Source: Dethiobacter alkaliphilus AHT 1 (lineage in GTDB: Bacteria; Bacillota; Dethiobacteria; Dethiobacterales; Dethiobacteraceae). Taken from it: a stretch of 64,000 nt of DNA. The notes under the pieces were generated by a model. That model saw only the letters and a list, made by a program, of their open reading frames with translations, was not told where the DNA came from and searched no databases. Location of the stretch: positions 1 through 64,000 of the forward strand of contig NZ_ACJM01000007.1 of the NCBI RefSeq assembly GCF_000174415.1, read 5' to 3'. A program made the position numbers and the translations under genes. Positions 48,796 to 58,024 of the stretch are shown one piece after another (the first letter of the stretch is position 1; each line of letters begins with the position of its first letter).

Positions 48796-50406
48796 TCAGA
48801 GTGCTTTGCTAATGCTCCCTGTCTCGTTTTGCTCCGACGCAAAAGGAAGATAAATTTTAAAGCACGACCCTTCGCCCACCTCACTATCAACGGCGACTTT
48901 GCCATCCTGCAGTTCAGCCAGGGTCTTAACCAGAGCCAGGCCCAAGCCGGTTCCTTTACGGCGCTGTTTGGGGTGGTCTCCCTGTCGGAATTTCTCAAAG
49001 ATATGCGGCAGCAGCTCCGGCGAAATACCAATGCCGGTATCCTGGACAGAAATTATGGCAAAATCCCCTTCTCCGTTGGCTGACACGGTGATTCGGCCAC
49101 CGTCTTTGGTAAACTTGATGGCATTGGCAACCAGGTTTACAACCATCTGTTGAATCCTGTCCCTGTCTCCGTACACAAACGGCAACGTTGTTTTTTCTAC
49201 ATCCAGGCTGATGCCGTTTTGATGGGCAATGGCACTCATGCTGCGCCGCACCATCCGTAGCACATCGTTTAAATCCACTTTCTCTTTATGAATTCGCAAG
49301 CTACCCGCCTCATGCTTAGCCATATCTAAAATATCGTTCACCAAAACCATCAGCTGTTGGGCCGAGGTTTTAATATCCAGCAGGTTTTCCCGTTGCTCCG
49401 GGGTAATGGGGCCGGACACTTCATCCAGCATCAACTCACAAAAAGCAACTACAGAGGTAAGAGGCGTACGCAGCTCATGCGTCATGGTGGCCGTAAACTC
49501 ACTCTTTAAGCGATTGCTCTCACCCAGCTTCTCGTTTAGCTGCGAGAGCCTCCTCTGCCCTTGGGCCAAACGCATATTGGCAACTTCCAGCTCTCTGGTC
49601 CTGACCTTTACCTTCTTATCCAGATTTTGATATAAATCATTGATAACCTCATACGGTTCCAGCAACTTTTTGCGAATCATAATCACATAGATAAAATAAT
49701 ATGATGCCACGTTAAATAAATGACCCACCATATTGGAAAAACCATACACCGATACATAAAAAGTAAAAGACAGTTCTGCCAAGATTGTTGCCCCACAGGC
49801 CAGCAGCAAATATTTTACAACTTCTTTATCAAACTTTTCCTTGTTTCTCCAAATCAGAATACCGGAGATCAGCAGAATTGTGGAAATAATGTACTCACTG
49901 ATAATTTTAAACGGAGTAAGCCCTTCACCGGGAATAAAACTATCCGGAAAAATTCCGGCAAAAACAGACGCTAAAAGCACCAAAGAAATAACGGGAATTA
50001 GATAATGTATTCTAATTCTGCGGCCAGGATTGGCCATCAAAAAAGGAACGGCCAGAAACGTAAAGGCCTCGATATACCTGGGTATAATCCACAACTGCGT
50101 GGCCAGGTTTGCAGTATTGCCGGGAAAGACCCCCATGCCGTCATAGGCCAGGGTATGTAACAAATCTAAAAACCCAATACATAAATAAGCCACACCAAAA
50201 AAGTTCAGAAAATCGTTGCGTTCCTCGGTTAACTGGCTGGTATGAAAAGCAATGGCAGCTATCCCAAATGCCACAAGCACACTAAAGAGCTCCACTAAAG
50301 TGTGGAATAACAAAAAGTTATAAAAACTCATAGTTACCAAAACCGCAATAATACTAACCACTATGGCAGCCTTAGTAACCGGTAGCTTAAGCATCCTCTC
50401 CATCAT
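48796..50406 (-). CDS. MASE3-type membrane histidine kinase
   Basis: A 536-aa sensor kinase. Residues about 12-235 form about eight helices of the MASE3 type, then a coiled linker, HisKA with the phosphorylated His in THELRTPLTSV, and HATPase_c with NLVANAIKFT (N box), DTGIGISPELL (G1), FEKFRQGDHPKQRRKGTGLGLALVK (F/G2; split in the copy). It senses a membrane or lipophilic signal. The partner response regulator is not adjacent, so it is an orphan. GAGGAG precedes the ATG at 50406. Confidence 0.92.
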   Translation of the reverse strand: MMERMLKLPVTKAAIVVSIIAVLVTMSFYNFLLFHTLVELFSVLVAFGIAAIAFHTSQLTEERNDFLNFFGVAYLCIGFLDLLHTLAYDGMGVFPGNTANLATQLWIIPRYIEAFTFLAVPFLMANPGRRIRIHYLIPVISLVLLASVFAGIFPDSFIPGEGLTPFKIISEYIISTILLISGILIWRNKEKFDKEVVKYLLLACGATILAELSFTFYVSVYGFSNMVGHLFNVASYYFIYVIMIRKKLLEPYEVINDLYQNLDKKVKVRTRELEVANMRLAQGQRRLSQLNEKLGESNRLKSEFTATMTHELRTPLTSVVAFCELMLDEVSGPITPEQRENLLDIKTSAQQLMVLVNDILDMAKHEAGSLRIHKEKVDLNDVLRMVRRSMSAIAHQNGISLDVEKTTLPFVYGDRDRIQQMVVNLVANAIKFTKDGGRITVSANGEGDFAIISVQDTGIGISPELLPHIFEKFRQGDHPKQRRKGTGLGLALVKTLAELQDGKVAVDSEVGEGSCFKIYLPFASEQNETGSISKAL

Positions 50407-50474
50407 AGCTCTCCTCTTACATCAGCTTAAATCCATAGTTTCGACAAACATCATAAATCCCCTTTTTTCGCAAA

Positions 50475-50509
50475 AACCCTCCTCAAGGATTAATTCCCAG
50501 AGGAGGGTT
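50475..50509 (-). terminator. Hairpin AACCCTCCTC/GAGGAGGGTT
   Basis: A 10-bp stem followed by TTTTTG on the minus strand. Almost the same hairpin lies at 34707-34742. Here it ends a transcript from the right, before the kinase promoter. Confidence 0.65.
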
Positions 50510-50640
50510 CTTCGTCCAAATCATAATGCGCTGCAGGGTCACCTGCCTCCAGCAGCTCCTTTTTTGAACAACAGCCGCCTGCTATTCTGCCCGGCCAATC
50601 TTCTACATTATCATACTCTTCCCAAGAAGCAGAATAGAAG
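50490..50640 (-). pseudogene. Coding-like remnant of an acidic protein
   Basis: The minus strand reads AFYSASWEEYDNVEDW and, after a Cys-Cys, KELLEAGDPAAHYDLDEE to a stop at 50490. Composition is protein-like, but there is no start codon between this frame's upstream stop and the conserved-looking part. It may be the end of a lost gene. Confidence 0.25.
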
Positions 50641-50664
50641 GCTCATAGACTGCAATACGGAAAC

Positions 50665-50976
50665 TTAGCCTTCACTATTAATGTTTAATTCAATGCCCTT
50701 TGTATCTATATGTTTTCTTAATTCTTCATTGGAGATCTCATTATAGTCAACCACATCAACGTAATACGGTAAAGGTGCTACTTCGTTCAAATACTCGCTT
50801 AGCTTAGCAACGGTTTCTCCGGTAACGTTCTTTCCTGCAATTGCAATATCTATGTCAGAACCCCGCTTATAGTTACCCATAGCCCTGCTGCCAAAAACCA
50901 CAGCCCGTTCAATTTCAGCAAACGTCTTAATGCCTTCTCTGATATATATCAGGTTTTTTTCAGATAATCCAAACAT
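50665..50976 (-). CDS. mntA: MntA-type nucleotidyltransferase antitoxin
   Basis: A 103-aa minimal nucleotidyltransferase. The motif GSRAMGNYKRGSDID gives GS-x10-D-x-D (Gly29, Ser30, Asp41, Asp43), exactly the MntA signature. In HepT-MntA systems MntA adds AMP to the HEPN RNase and so inactivates it. It follows the HEPN gene with 1 nt between, the normal order. AAAGGGAAC precedes the ATG. The toxin next to it looks damaged. Confidence 0.88.
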   Translation of the reverse strand: MFGLSEKNLIYIREGIKTFAEIERAVVFGSRAMGNYKRGSDIDIAIAGKNVTGETVAKLSEYLNEVAPLPYYVDVVDYNEISNEELRKHIDTKGIELNINSEG

Positions 50977-50977
50977 A

Positions 50978-51380
50978 TTACAGTTCCCTTTTTAGCTTCT
51001 CATATAATTTCTTTAACTGCGGAAAATACAACTCATGTATTTCTCTAAGCAGCTTCTCAGCCACTTCATCATTATAAGTATAAACGGTCAAATTTCTTTT
51101 CATAAGAGCATCAATCCAAACATCACCATCTTCAATAAATTCACTTTTGAAATGACTGCTTAATAGCCTCCCGGGGGCTGTTGACAACATATCCCACAGC
51201 CTCCAGGTAGTCTTTCAGCAATTTCCACGATAACTCAAAAGTCATTTCAAAAAACTGAATAATACCCGCTTTCTCCAGTTCGTTTTTTTCCTTTTGGGCA
51301 ATATATTTCTCTAACAACGAAAACGATTTTTCAAAGTTTTGAAATCTCTGCTTCCATCTGATGTCTTTTAAATTATTCAA
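50978..51380 (-). pseudogene. hepT: HEPN (HepT-type) toxin, frameshifted
   Basis: Two frames together form a 133-aa HEPN protein. The first gives MNNLKDIRWKQRFQNF and runs to NSPREAIKQSF; the second continues as KSEFIEDGDVWIDALM and on to the end. Joining needs removal of one T at 51150-51152 (TTT to TT). The RNase motif of HepT is R-x4-H-x-Y; here the reconstructed text reads RNLTVYTY, so Arg95 and Tyr102 remain but the His is a Tyr. It starts with TTG after GAGGTGT. Either the gene is decaying or one base is a sequencing error. Confidence 0.75.
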
Positions 51381-51470
51381 AAGGACACCTCATTTCCCCA
51401 GGCTAGTACGTATTATTTCTATCTTTAACTAATATTTCCTGTACAAGTATCATCTACTTTCTTGCCGCTT

Positions 51471-52094
51471 TTACTCTTCCCCTTCCCTGTGGCTCGTTGC
51501 TTCCTCGTCCACCCAGTCTTCCTCTTCATATACCATGCCTTTTCTTCCCGGCACTTTCCTCGTTGGCCCTGCCTTATAGAACTTACAGGAAAGAGGCCCG
51601 TAGCAGAAAGTCTCAAAACGGTATTCCCTCTGCCCCGGATTCCAGTGATCCACAATTATCTCAACCGGCATCCGACAACCCCATATGCAGGATAAACACT
51701 TGCTGTCATATGTTCTGGCAGACAGCCTCCGGCGGCCCCTGTTGCGGTACGTCTCAAGACCCGGTGCAATATCTTCCCAGGGCGGCGGTTTTTTTCCGGC
51801 AATATCTGCGCTCCCCACCTTTTTTAATTTTGATACTTTATAAAACGCTACCGTCTCCAGCCTTTTGTCCGCCACAGGCAGGCATTCTCCGGACGCCTCA
51901 TCTCCGACTCGAAACAAATGCTTGGCCTGAGCAGCTTTTCCGATACCTACGGAAAAAGACATCTGTTCTTCACCAATAACACCTGCAAACAATAATGCGT
52001 ACCCAAGATAATTATGCGAAGCCTCATCAAAAGACCTAATCAACCTGATCCTTGGCTGAACAGATTTCAGCACCCCTCTAAAAACTATCTTCAT
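51471..52094 (-). CDS. Conserved hypothetical protein with OB-like N-domain and cysteine cluster
   Basis: A 207-aa protein. The first 90 residues are beta-rich (LKSVQPRIRLIRSFDEASHN, FSVGIGKAAQAKHLFRVGDE), resembling an OB fold. The C-part has CLSCIWGC and CYGPLSCKFY, a likely metal-binding four- or five-cysteine set, and ends in the acidic VYEEEDWVDEEATSH tail. I know similar proteins across many anaerobes but no function. A remnant of the same C-terminus lies at 61777-61863. GGGGGTG precedes the ATG at 52094. Confidence 0.72.
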   Translation of the reverse strand: MKIVFRGVLKSVQPRIRLIRSFDEASHNYLGYALLFAGVIGEEQMSFSVGIGKAAQAKHLFRVGDEASGECLPVADKRLETVAFYKVSKLKKVGSADIAGKKPPPWEDIAPGLETYRNRGRRRLSARTYDSKCLSCIWGCRMPVEIIVDHWNPGQREYRFETFCYGPLSCKFYKAGPTRKVPGRKGMVYEEEDWVDEEATSHREGEE

Positions 52095-52124
52095 AGTGCA
52101 CCCCCATACGAAATACGGTTTCCA

Positions 52125-52727
52125 CTAGACCCAGCCCAGCAGCATTTTATAAACCTCTTGATTTTCAGCATGGGCTTTTTCCATTTGCTTTTTCTGTTGC
52201 TCTTTTTCTTCCGGGGTGCGATTATCAGCAATACCAAGATCGGCCCTAACTTCTTCATAGGGTATTAGCTCAGTCTCGCCTCTTTCTATTTCGTCAAGGC
52301 GCCTCTTTAGTATCTGCTTTTCTTTGGCTACTCTTTTAGCTGCCCCTTCTGCAGAATACCCGTAGAAAGTCAATTCATATATAGCATGTGCTACTACTGC
52401 CGGTGCCCCATAAATTTGAATTGATTTATCCAAAACATTAAACCCATTCCACTCTTCCCAAGGCTCCATTGACAATGAATAGCGTTCTTTATCATCCTCA
52501 AATACTCCAAAAACATCAAAAATAACTCCATTTGGTTCCAAAATATTTTTTATTTTAGCTACCACTAATGTAGTCGGCTGTTCACTGGGCTTCGCCAGAA
52601 GGGATTTTAATTCTTCTATTACGTGCTTATATATTTCATAAGCACCTTCCTCATGGCAATACTCGCTGTCTAGTATTTTCCAGACATCTTCATAATCCAC
52701 AGTATTGAGTAACTCCTTAAAAAGCAT
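52125..52727 (-). CDS. Hypothetical protein (possibly DUF6557-like)
   Basis: A 200-aa soluble protein starting with LLNTVDYEDVWKILDSEYC, a central GFNVLDKSIQIYGAPAVVAHAIYELTFYGYS region and a long charged C-terminal helix (about 145-195, EKEQQKKQMEKAHAENQE). The N-terminal pattern reminds me of DUF6557-type proteins that sit in small accessory units. No catalytic motif is seen. AGGTGG precedes the ATG. Confidence 0.55.
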   Translation of the reverse strand: MLFKELLNTVDYEDVWKILDSEYCHEEGAYEIYKHVIEELKSLLAKPSEQPTTLVVAKIKNILEPNGVIFDVFGVFEDDKERYSLSMEPWEEWNGFNVLDKSIQIYGAPAVVAHAIYELTFYGYSAEGAAKRVAKEKQILKRRLDEIERGETELIPYEEVRADLGIADNRTPEEKEQQKKQMEKAHAENQEVYKMLLGWV

Positions 52728-52917
52728 AGCTTCACCACCTATTTAATAATTGGCTACCATCTGCTTTTTAAATCATGTATTCTCGTAGAGAGGTTAGATT
52801 CCTGCCGGCCCATAAATACTCTTGTAATGATAAAAATTCCTCCTTTGCAGGGCTTATTAAAGAACAGTATCCCATAAAGAAAGACGTAAAGAATGTCCGA
52901 CTACAAACAAAGTGGAC

Positions 52918-53820
52918 CTATCCTAACGGATGCTTGGCCATGGCACTTCTGATCTCTCTTTGAGTTACATGAACATAGATTTCCGTGGAACTTATATTCT
53001 CATGCCCGGCAATATCTTTAATAGTGGGCAAATCAACGCCTGCATTTAACAACATGGTAAAGCAGGTATGCCGAAGCTTATGAACCGTAAGCCGCTCTTT
53101 GTTCAGTCCCGCTTCTTTGCAAGTCTGATTGAAAATCAACTGCACACCCCGGTGAGATATCCGCCTCCCCCTCTGATTGAGAAAAACAGCCTGCTCATTT
53201 TTATCCTCAGGCAATCTTCCTGCCAGATACTCTGCCAGCGCTGCGCACGTTTTATCCGTCAGCGGAATCATTCTTTCCTTATTTCCTTTCCCGATAATCC
53301 GCATATAGCGGTCTTCCAGGTTCAGACTATCCAAATTCAGCGACACCATCTCGTCCAGGCGGCAACCGGTCTGTAAAAGAACTCTCATCATGGCATAGTC
53401 ACGGTAAGGCGGCTTGTTATGCATCCTGGCAGCGTTAATCAGTCTGTCAGACTCATCTTTGGTCAGAAAAACCGGCAACAACTTTGCCGTCTTTACGTTT
53501 TTCAACTGTTGTACAGGGTTACTTTCCACATACCCCTGTATCTCAAGAAAACTGAAATAACTCCGTAAAGATGCAAGCTTCCGGTTTCTGGTACCGGCAT
53601 CATTGCTTCTCTCTTTTTTCAAATACACAAGAAACCGGCGCACATGCTTTGTTTCCAACTGATCCAAAATCATACCTTGGGGAAAGAACTCACGCACCAT
53701 CAGTTGTGTAAAAATGTTAAGATCCCTTCGGTATCCTTCCACAGTACCATCCGATAATCCCCGTTCAATCTCAAGATAGTCAGTAAACTCCTGCTGATAA
53801 GGGAAAGATTCTTCTTTCAT
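52918..53820 (-). CDS. Tyrosine recombinase (copy A)
   Basis: A 300-aa XerC/D-like integrase. SAM-like N-domain (about 5-95) and catalytic domain with Arg154 (TGCRLDEM), Lys178 (GKGNKER), His247 and Arg250 (VHKLRH), His273 (AGHENIS) and Tyr282 (IYVHVT). All six residues are present, so it should cut and rejoin DNA. It is about 78 percent identical to the recombinase at 55696-56598, and the two flank the Xre-ImmA/PIN genes. GGGGGAG precedes the ATG. Confidence 0.93.
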   Translation of the reverse strand: MKEESFPYQQEFTDYLEIERGLSDGTVEGYRRDLNIFTQLMVREFFPQGMILDQLETKHVRRFLVYLKKERSNDAGTRNRKLASLRSYFSFLEIQGYVESNPVQQLKNVKTAKLLPVFLTKDESDRLINAARMHNKPPYRDYAMMRVLLQTGCRLDEMVSLNLDSLNLEDRYMRIIGKGNKERMIPLTDKTCAALAEYLAGRLPEDKNEQAVFLNQRGRRISHRGVQLIFNQTCKEAGLNKERLTVHKLRHTCFTMLLNAGVDLPTIKDIAGHENISSTEIYVHVTQREIRSAMAKHPLG

Positions 53821-53928
53821 TCGCTTCTCCCCCTCTAGCTTTTATATCCACATTACATGAAACATATATTCTTAGCAGCAGCATGTTTTTTAGTTCACGC
53901 TTACCGGAGCAGGGATAATACCTCTAAT

Positions 53929-54447
53929 TTATTTAGAATCTTTTCCCAGACGCTCAAATGCTTTCTGAATAATTTTTTCGGTTATGTATTTTGGATTGAG
54001 TTTCTGGATTCTTAATATCATATCTTTTGCCTGTTTAACAGGCAAGCCACCCGACTCAACAAGAATGCAAATCAATTCAATTCCCCATACTACTTCAATG
54101 TCTTCAGCCTGACACACCCTTCTTAAAGGTTTATCATTTGTAACACACGCCCACTGATTATCCTTTGCCAGGATGTAGCACAACTTATCCTGAAAAGAAA
54201 GGGAGCCTGTACCCTCTGATGCAAGCAGTAGTTGCTCTAGCCCAGGCTCAACCAAAATAATTCCCAGCTCTATACAATCATTCGCGTTAATCTCCCAGAC
54301 CTCATCGAAAACAGGCTTAGCCAAATATATTTCACCAAGATAGGTCGTAAATAACTTTATAAGCATCCTATCACTTTTATAAAAGTCGATAAGGGTATTC
54401 GCATCCAATATTAGAAATCGCTTTTCCTTCTTCATTGTTACACCCAT
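53929..54447 (-). CDS. PIN-domain protein, probable RNase toxin
   Basis: A 172-aa protein of the PIN fold. Acidic metal-binding residues occur as ILDANTLIDF (Asp), the Glu/Asp region of KPVFDEVWEI and the C-terminal TNDKPLRR (Asp). PIN toxins cleave specific RNAs. Its start overlaps the end of the Xre-ImmA gene by 10 nt, and no separate ribosome site is seen, so translation is probably coupled. The pair is a known toxin-antitoxin layout (Xre-COG2856 with PIN). Confidence 0.78.
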   Translation of the reverse strand: MGVTMKKEKRFLILDANTLIDFYKSDRMLIKLFTTYLGEIYLAKPVFDEVWEINANDCIELGIILVEPGLEQLLLASEGTGSLSFQDKLCYILAKDNQWACVTNDKPLRRVCQAEDIEVVWGIELICILVESGGLPVKQAKDMILRIQKLNPKYITEKIIQKAFERLGKDSK

Positions 54448-55586
54448 GAGCCAACGATTTCACGCATATTTTCCAGGTCTAACCTAAGAATTTCCGCGCC
54501 CCGACTCATGGTGATCTCATCATTTTCTATAGCAGTTCTTACAAGCTTATATAGGCGGTCTTCTATAAAATGTGACGGTGAAATTGAGTCCGGTTCGTTA
54601 GAGCGGAGCACTTCCGGAGATTGTTGAAAACTATCCGGAGATAATCTATTAGGTTCATCAGCAAGGAGCAACGTCTTTCCTGTTCGAGCTTTATATGCAA
54701 CCTTAAATTTTCCCCATATGGAGTTGCCTGTCTTTTCAGATAGGCGATAGAGCACAGTCTTGTAACTCACCCGAAAAATAAGTTTTACTTTAAGAACACG
54801 ATCCACAAAGGGCAGGCCATAAGTGTCGTTCCACTCTGATTCAAACGCACTCTTAGGCATTAAAAAATAGGAGGCAAAAATATTAGCTTCAACTTCTTCA
54901 TCTGGATTTTCATTATTTTCTCCAACTTCATAAGCATCCAAATGTAAAAGCAAATGACCTAGCTCATGTGCTGCGCTAAAAATCCACCGTTCAACAGATA
55001 TACGCTCCCACACATTAACAATAATTGCGGGCCCCTTATCATGTTCAGATACGGACAGGCCAAAGAACCCTTCTGAAGCAAGACGAAGTGGACGTACTTT
55101 TATGCCACAAGACTCGAGTAACCCTGCAATATCACGAATAGGCTCTTTTTCAGTCAGGCGCAAAACTTTCCTCGCTTTATCAGCAGCAACCTTAGCACGC
55201 TCATGACCCGCCGGCATTGCAGAAAGTTCTTGGGCCAACTTGCTAAACTTATACTCATGCTTATCCTTTAGCAGTTTCTCTAGATAGTTAAAGTTTTCTA
55301 ACCATCTATTTACCTCGGTTAAAATAGAATCGCGGCTATTCATTTTTTTAGTGGCACGGAATCTAACTTTTTTTAAAGTGCTAACCGGGACAAATAAGTC
55401 CTGAAGCTTAATATCAATTCCATCAGCAATATTTTGCAAAGTTGATACTTTGGGAATTGAGGCACCACTTTCAATTCTTCCGTATGCTACTCTTGATATG
55501 CCTGCAAGATGGGCTACTTCGGACTGAGATAAACCCTTTTCTTCCCGAACCCGTCGAAGGTTAATGCTTATCATTTTATGATCCAT
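54438..55586 (-). CDS. Xre HTH-ImmA/IrrE metallopeptidase regulator (antitoxin)
   Basis: A 382-aa fusion of an N-terminal Xre helix-turn-helix (about 8-62, KGLSQSEVAHLAGISRVAYG) and an ImmA/IrrE domain with the zinc site AAHELGHLLLH. The C-terminal 100 residues are a regulatory tail. Such proteins repress their operon and, when cut or activated, release the neighbouring toxin. The ATG at 55586 is chosen over an upstream 55658 because of the GGTGTGG site before it. It forms one operon with the PIN gene. Confidence 0.87.
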   Translation of the reverse strand: MDHKMISINLRRVREEKGLSQSEVAHLAGISRVAYGRIESGASIPKVSTLQNIADGIDIKLQDLFVPVSTLKKVRFRATKKMNSRDSILTEVNRWLENFNYLEKLLKDKHEYKFSKLAQELSAMPAGHERAKVAADKARKVLRLTEKEPIRDIAGLLESCGIKVRPLRLASEGFFGLSVSEHDKGPAIIVNVWERISVERWIFSAAHELGHLLLHLDAYEVGENNENPDEEVEANIFASYFLMPKSAFESEWNDTYGLPFVDRVLKVKLIFRVSYKTVLYRLSEKTGNSIWGKFKVAYKARTGKTLLLADEPNRLSPDSFQQSPEVLRSNEPDSISPSHFIEDRLYKLVRTAIENDEITMSRGAEILRLDLENMREIVGSWV

Positions 55587-55695
55587 CTTCACCACACCTT
55601 TTATTTTAATTATATGCAAATAATCAATAATTGTAAACATGATAACCGCGGTTATCATGTTACAAAGTTTTGTTTGTTTTTATTCAGCGCAATTA

Positions 55696-56598
55696 TTATC
55701 CCAACGGATGCCTGGCCATCGCCTTCCTTACCCCGCGTTGTGTCACATGAACATAAATTTCCGTAGAACTAATACTTTCATGGCCGGCAATATCTTTTAT
55801 AGTGGGCAAATCCACCCCTGCATTCATCAACATTGTAAAACAGGTATGTCGAAGTTTGTGAACCGTCAATCTCCCCCTGTTTAACCCTGCTTCTTCACAG
55901 AGCCGATTAAAAACCAACTGCACGCCCGGGTAAGTTATCCGCATACCCAAGTGATTCAGAAAAACAGCTTTCTCTTTTTCATCTTTGGGTACCCTTGCTT
56001 CTAAATACTCAGCAAGGGCCGCGCACGTTTTATCCGTCAATGGAATCATCCTCTCCTTATTACCTTTACCGATAATCCGCATATATTTTTCTTCTAAATT
56101 AAGGTTCCCTATATTCAGCGACACCAACTCTTCCACCCTGCAGCCTGTTTGTAAAAGCACTCTCATCATGGCATGGTCACGGTAAGGTGGCTTGGCTTGC
56201 TTCTTGGCAGCGTTAATCAGTCTGTCTGATTCATCTATAGTCAGAAAAACCGGCAAAAGCTTTGCAGTCTTCACATTCCGCAACTGTTGTACCGGATTTT
56301 TTTCCACATACCCATGTATCTCGAGAAACTTGAAATAACTCCGCAAAGATGCAAGCTTTCGGTTCCGGGTACCAGCATTATTGTCTCTCTCTTTTTTCAA
56401 ATACACAAGAAACCGACGCACATGCTTTGTTTCCAACTGATTCAAAACCATACCCTGCGGAAAGAACTCACGCACCATCAGCCGGGCAAACACGCCAATA
56501 TCCATCCGGTATCCGTCTACAGTACGATCCGACAATCCCCGTTCAATCTCAAGATAGTCAACAAACTCCTGCTCATAGGGAAAAGATTCACTAGTCAT
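55696..56598 (-). CDS. Tyrosine recombinase (copy B)
   Basis: A 300-aa paralogue of the recombinase at 52918-53820 with all catalytic residues conserved (TGCRVEEL, GKGNKER, VHKLRHT, AGHESIS, IYVHVT). The ATG at 56598 follows GGGGGAG by 7 nt. About 45 nt of leader before the start is also similar in the two copies, so the duplication includes the promoter region. Both genes point the same way and end next to similar GGATGC sequences. Confidence 0.93.
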   Translation of the reverse strand: MTSESFPYEQEFVDYLEIERGLSDRTVDGYRMDIGVFARLMVREFFPQGMVLNQLETKHVRRFLVYLKKERDNNAGTRNRKLASLRSYFKFLEIHGYVEKNPVQQLRNVKTAKLLPVFLTIDESDRLINAAKKQAKPPYRDHAMMRVLLQTGCRVEELVSLNIGNLNLEEKYMRIIGKGNKERMIPLTDKTCAALAEYLEARVPKDEKEKAVFLNHLGMRITYPGVQLVFNRLCEEAGLNRGRLTVHKLRHTCFTMLMNAGVDLPTIKDIAGHESISSTEIYVHVTQRGVRKAMARHPLG

Positions 56599-56851
56599 TA
56601 CTTCTCCCCCTGACCATTTTACCCACATTATACCAAACAAATGTTCGCACTGCAACTGTTTGCCTGGCAAAAATAACAAGATAGAGGGAAAAAGCCTTAC
56701 TCATCAGAGTTAATTTTTTCACAAATCAGATAATTGTACTTGTACAAATCATTATTTTGCGAAGGGCTTCCGTCTCCCCAGTCATTAGTCACGGAGGGAA
56801 GGGTAAACCAACAATTGTTAGCAGGCTAAGAAAGGTTTATTGACAAATATA

Positions 56852-57384
56852 TTATATAGTGATTGTAATGCCATTTTTAGGCATTTTTACTCTAAATGGC
56901 AACCAGTATTTTTGCTCGATCAAGTAATGATACATTTTAAGATTAATATCATGATTATTAAAATCAATATTAAAACTGTTTTTAAAAAATTTAAAAGAAA
57001 CCTGGGTAAGCATATTATTATAAATCTCTTCTGACGATAGATTATCATATATTTTTTTTTGATAAAACTTATAAATATCCATTGTATCGACTAATAAAAG
57101 AAGGAAATAAATAGGATATTCTTCTGCAGTAAAAATTGGGTTTTTAATAATTAAGTTTTTAAGATTTAACATGTTATATATGCCTGCTTCTTTCTGCTGT
57201 GGAGTTACAAAAAATATGTTGTGTCCAATTATTGAGCCTGCTATTTCAGCTTGTATTTCAAGTATATCATCAGACCATATCAGTCCTGTAATATCATCTC
57301 TGTAAACTCCGTCACTGACCTCATAGCATCTTTTTTTGATTTTTTCAAACTCCTGACACCTGTTATGATAAAAGTAAGCACCCG
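56852..57384 (-). pseudogene. HD-domain protein, C-terminal part after a frameshift
   Basis: The frame after 57384 reads SGAYFYHNRCQEFEKIKKRC and later WSDDILEIQAEIAGSIIGHN and YPIYFLLLLVDTMDIYKF to a stop at 56852. It continues the HD-domain frame of 57280-57966 if one T is added to the six-T run at 57385-57390. The pieces DHG-FFSG, HN and D complete the metal set of the HD fold. Whether the base is truly missing is open. Confidence 0.65.
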
Positions 57385-57966
57385 AAAAAAGCCATGGTCT
57401 ATAAATTCTTCAAATATGTCATAATTACATGTTTTAAAGGCATCATAATTTTTTATGGATGTAGATATGGGTTTTGGAACGACCACTGATTTCTGCATAA
57501 TTTCTAGTGCGAGTTCTAAAGTTTTTTGCCTAATGGTAGATTTATCCTTACTATCAAAAGCTCTGCAAGTTAATTTTTCTTTTTTCCTGACAAATGTAAA
57601 ACCAAAATCATGAAAAAAGGCGATGAGAAACCAGTCATACAAGAACCTAGTAAAATCATATTGCTCATTAATTCCTCTATCCTCTAAATATTTGTCTGTT
57701 ATCCTTTTGAGTTTTGGAACTGAACAATAAAGAAAAACTCCTAGGACATAGATAGATGCCGCATGACATAATCTATCAATATTATTGTCACTGAAAAATT
57801 CTTCGTCCAACTCTGAAGGGATTTTATCCCCTCTTTTAAGGTATTCATAAATAAACAGCTCGGGTTTTTTATGGAAATAATGTATCATGTCACTAGTATT
57901 AGTAGAATCGTAATAGCCGATCATCTCACTATCAAACACAAAATCTAGAATGGTTCTCGATTTCAT
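57280..57966 (-). CDS. HD-domain protein, N-terminal part
   Basis: As read, 228 aa, but the last 35 residues (from about residue 195) are in the wrong frame; the intact protein would be 371 aa. Residues include His68 (LCHAAS), His119-Asp120 (FFHDFGF) and DHG at 190-192, the H...HD...D pattern of metal-dependent phosphohydrolases (HD superfamily), which act on nucleotides or nucleotide second messengers. GGGGG precedes the ATG. It is the last gene of a three-gene minus-strand operon. Confidence 0.7.
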   Translation of the reverse strand: MKSRTILDFVFDSEMIGYYDSTNTSDMIHYFHKKPELFIYEYLKRGDKIPSELDEEFFSDNNIDRLCHAASIYVLGVFLYCSVPKLKRITDKYLEDRGINEQYDFTRFLYDWFLIAFFHDFGFTFVRKKEKLTCRAFDSKDKSTIRQKTLELALEIMQKSVVVPKPISTSIKNYDAFKTCNYDIFEEFIDHGFFRVLTFIITGVRSLKKSKKDAMRSVTEFTEMILQD

Positions 57967-58024
57967 ATGGCCCCCTTGTCAACTAAATTTAGTTCCTCAG
58001 AAGACAGCATACCATCTTATCCTA

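Noticed and set aside
51425-51655. 76-codon minus-strand frame overlapping the 207-aa gene
   Set aside because: Out of frame with the conserved 207-aa protein and basic/low-complexity; a shadow.
52741-52917. Strong AAAGGAGGAATTTTT ribosome-site-like sequence on the minus strand near 52838
   Set aside because: It is followed by ATC rather than a start codon, and the frame is only 25 codons; possibly a gene remnant but not supportable.
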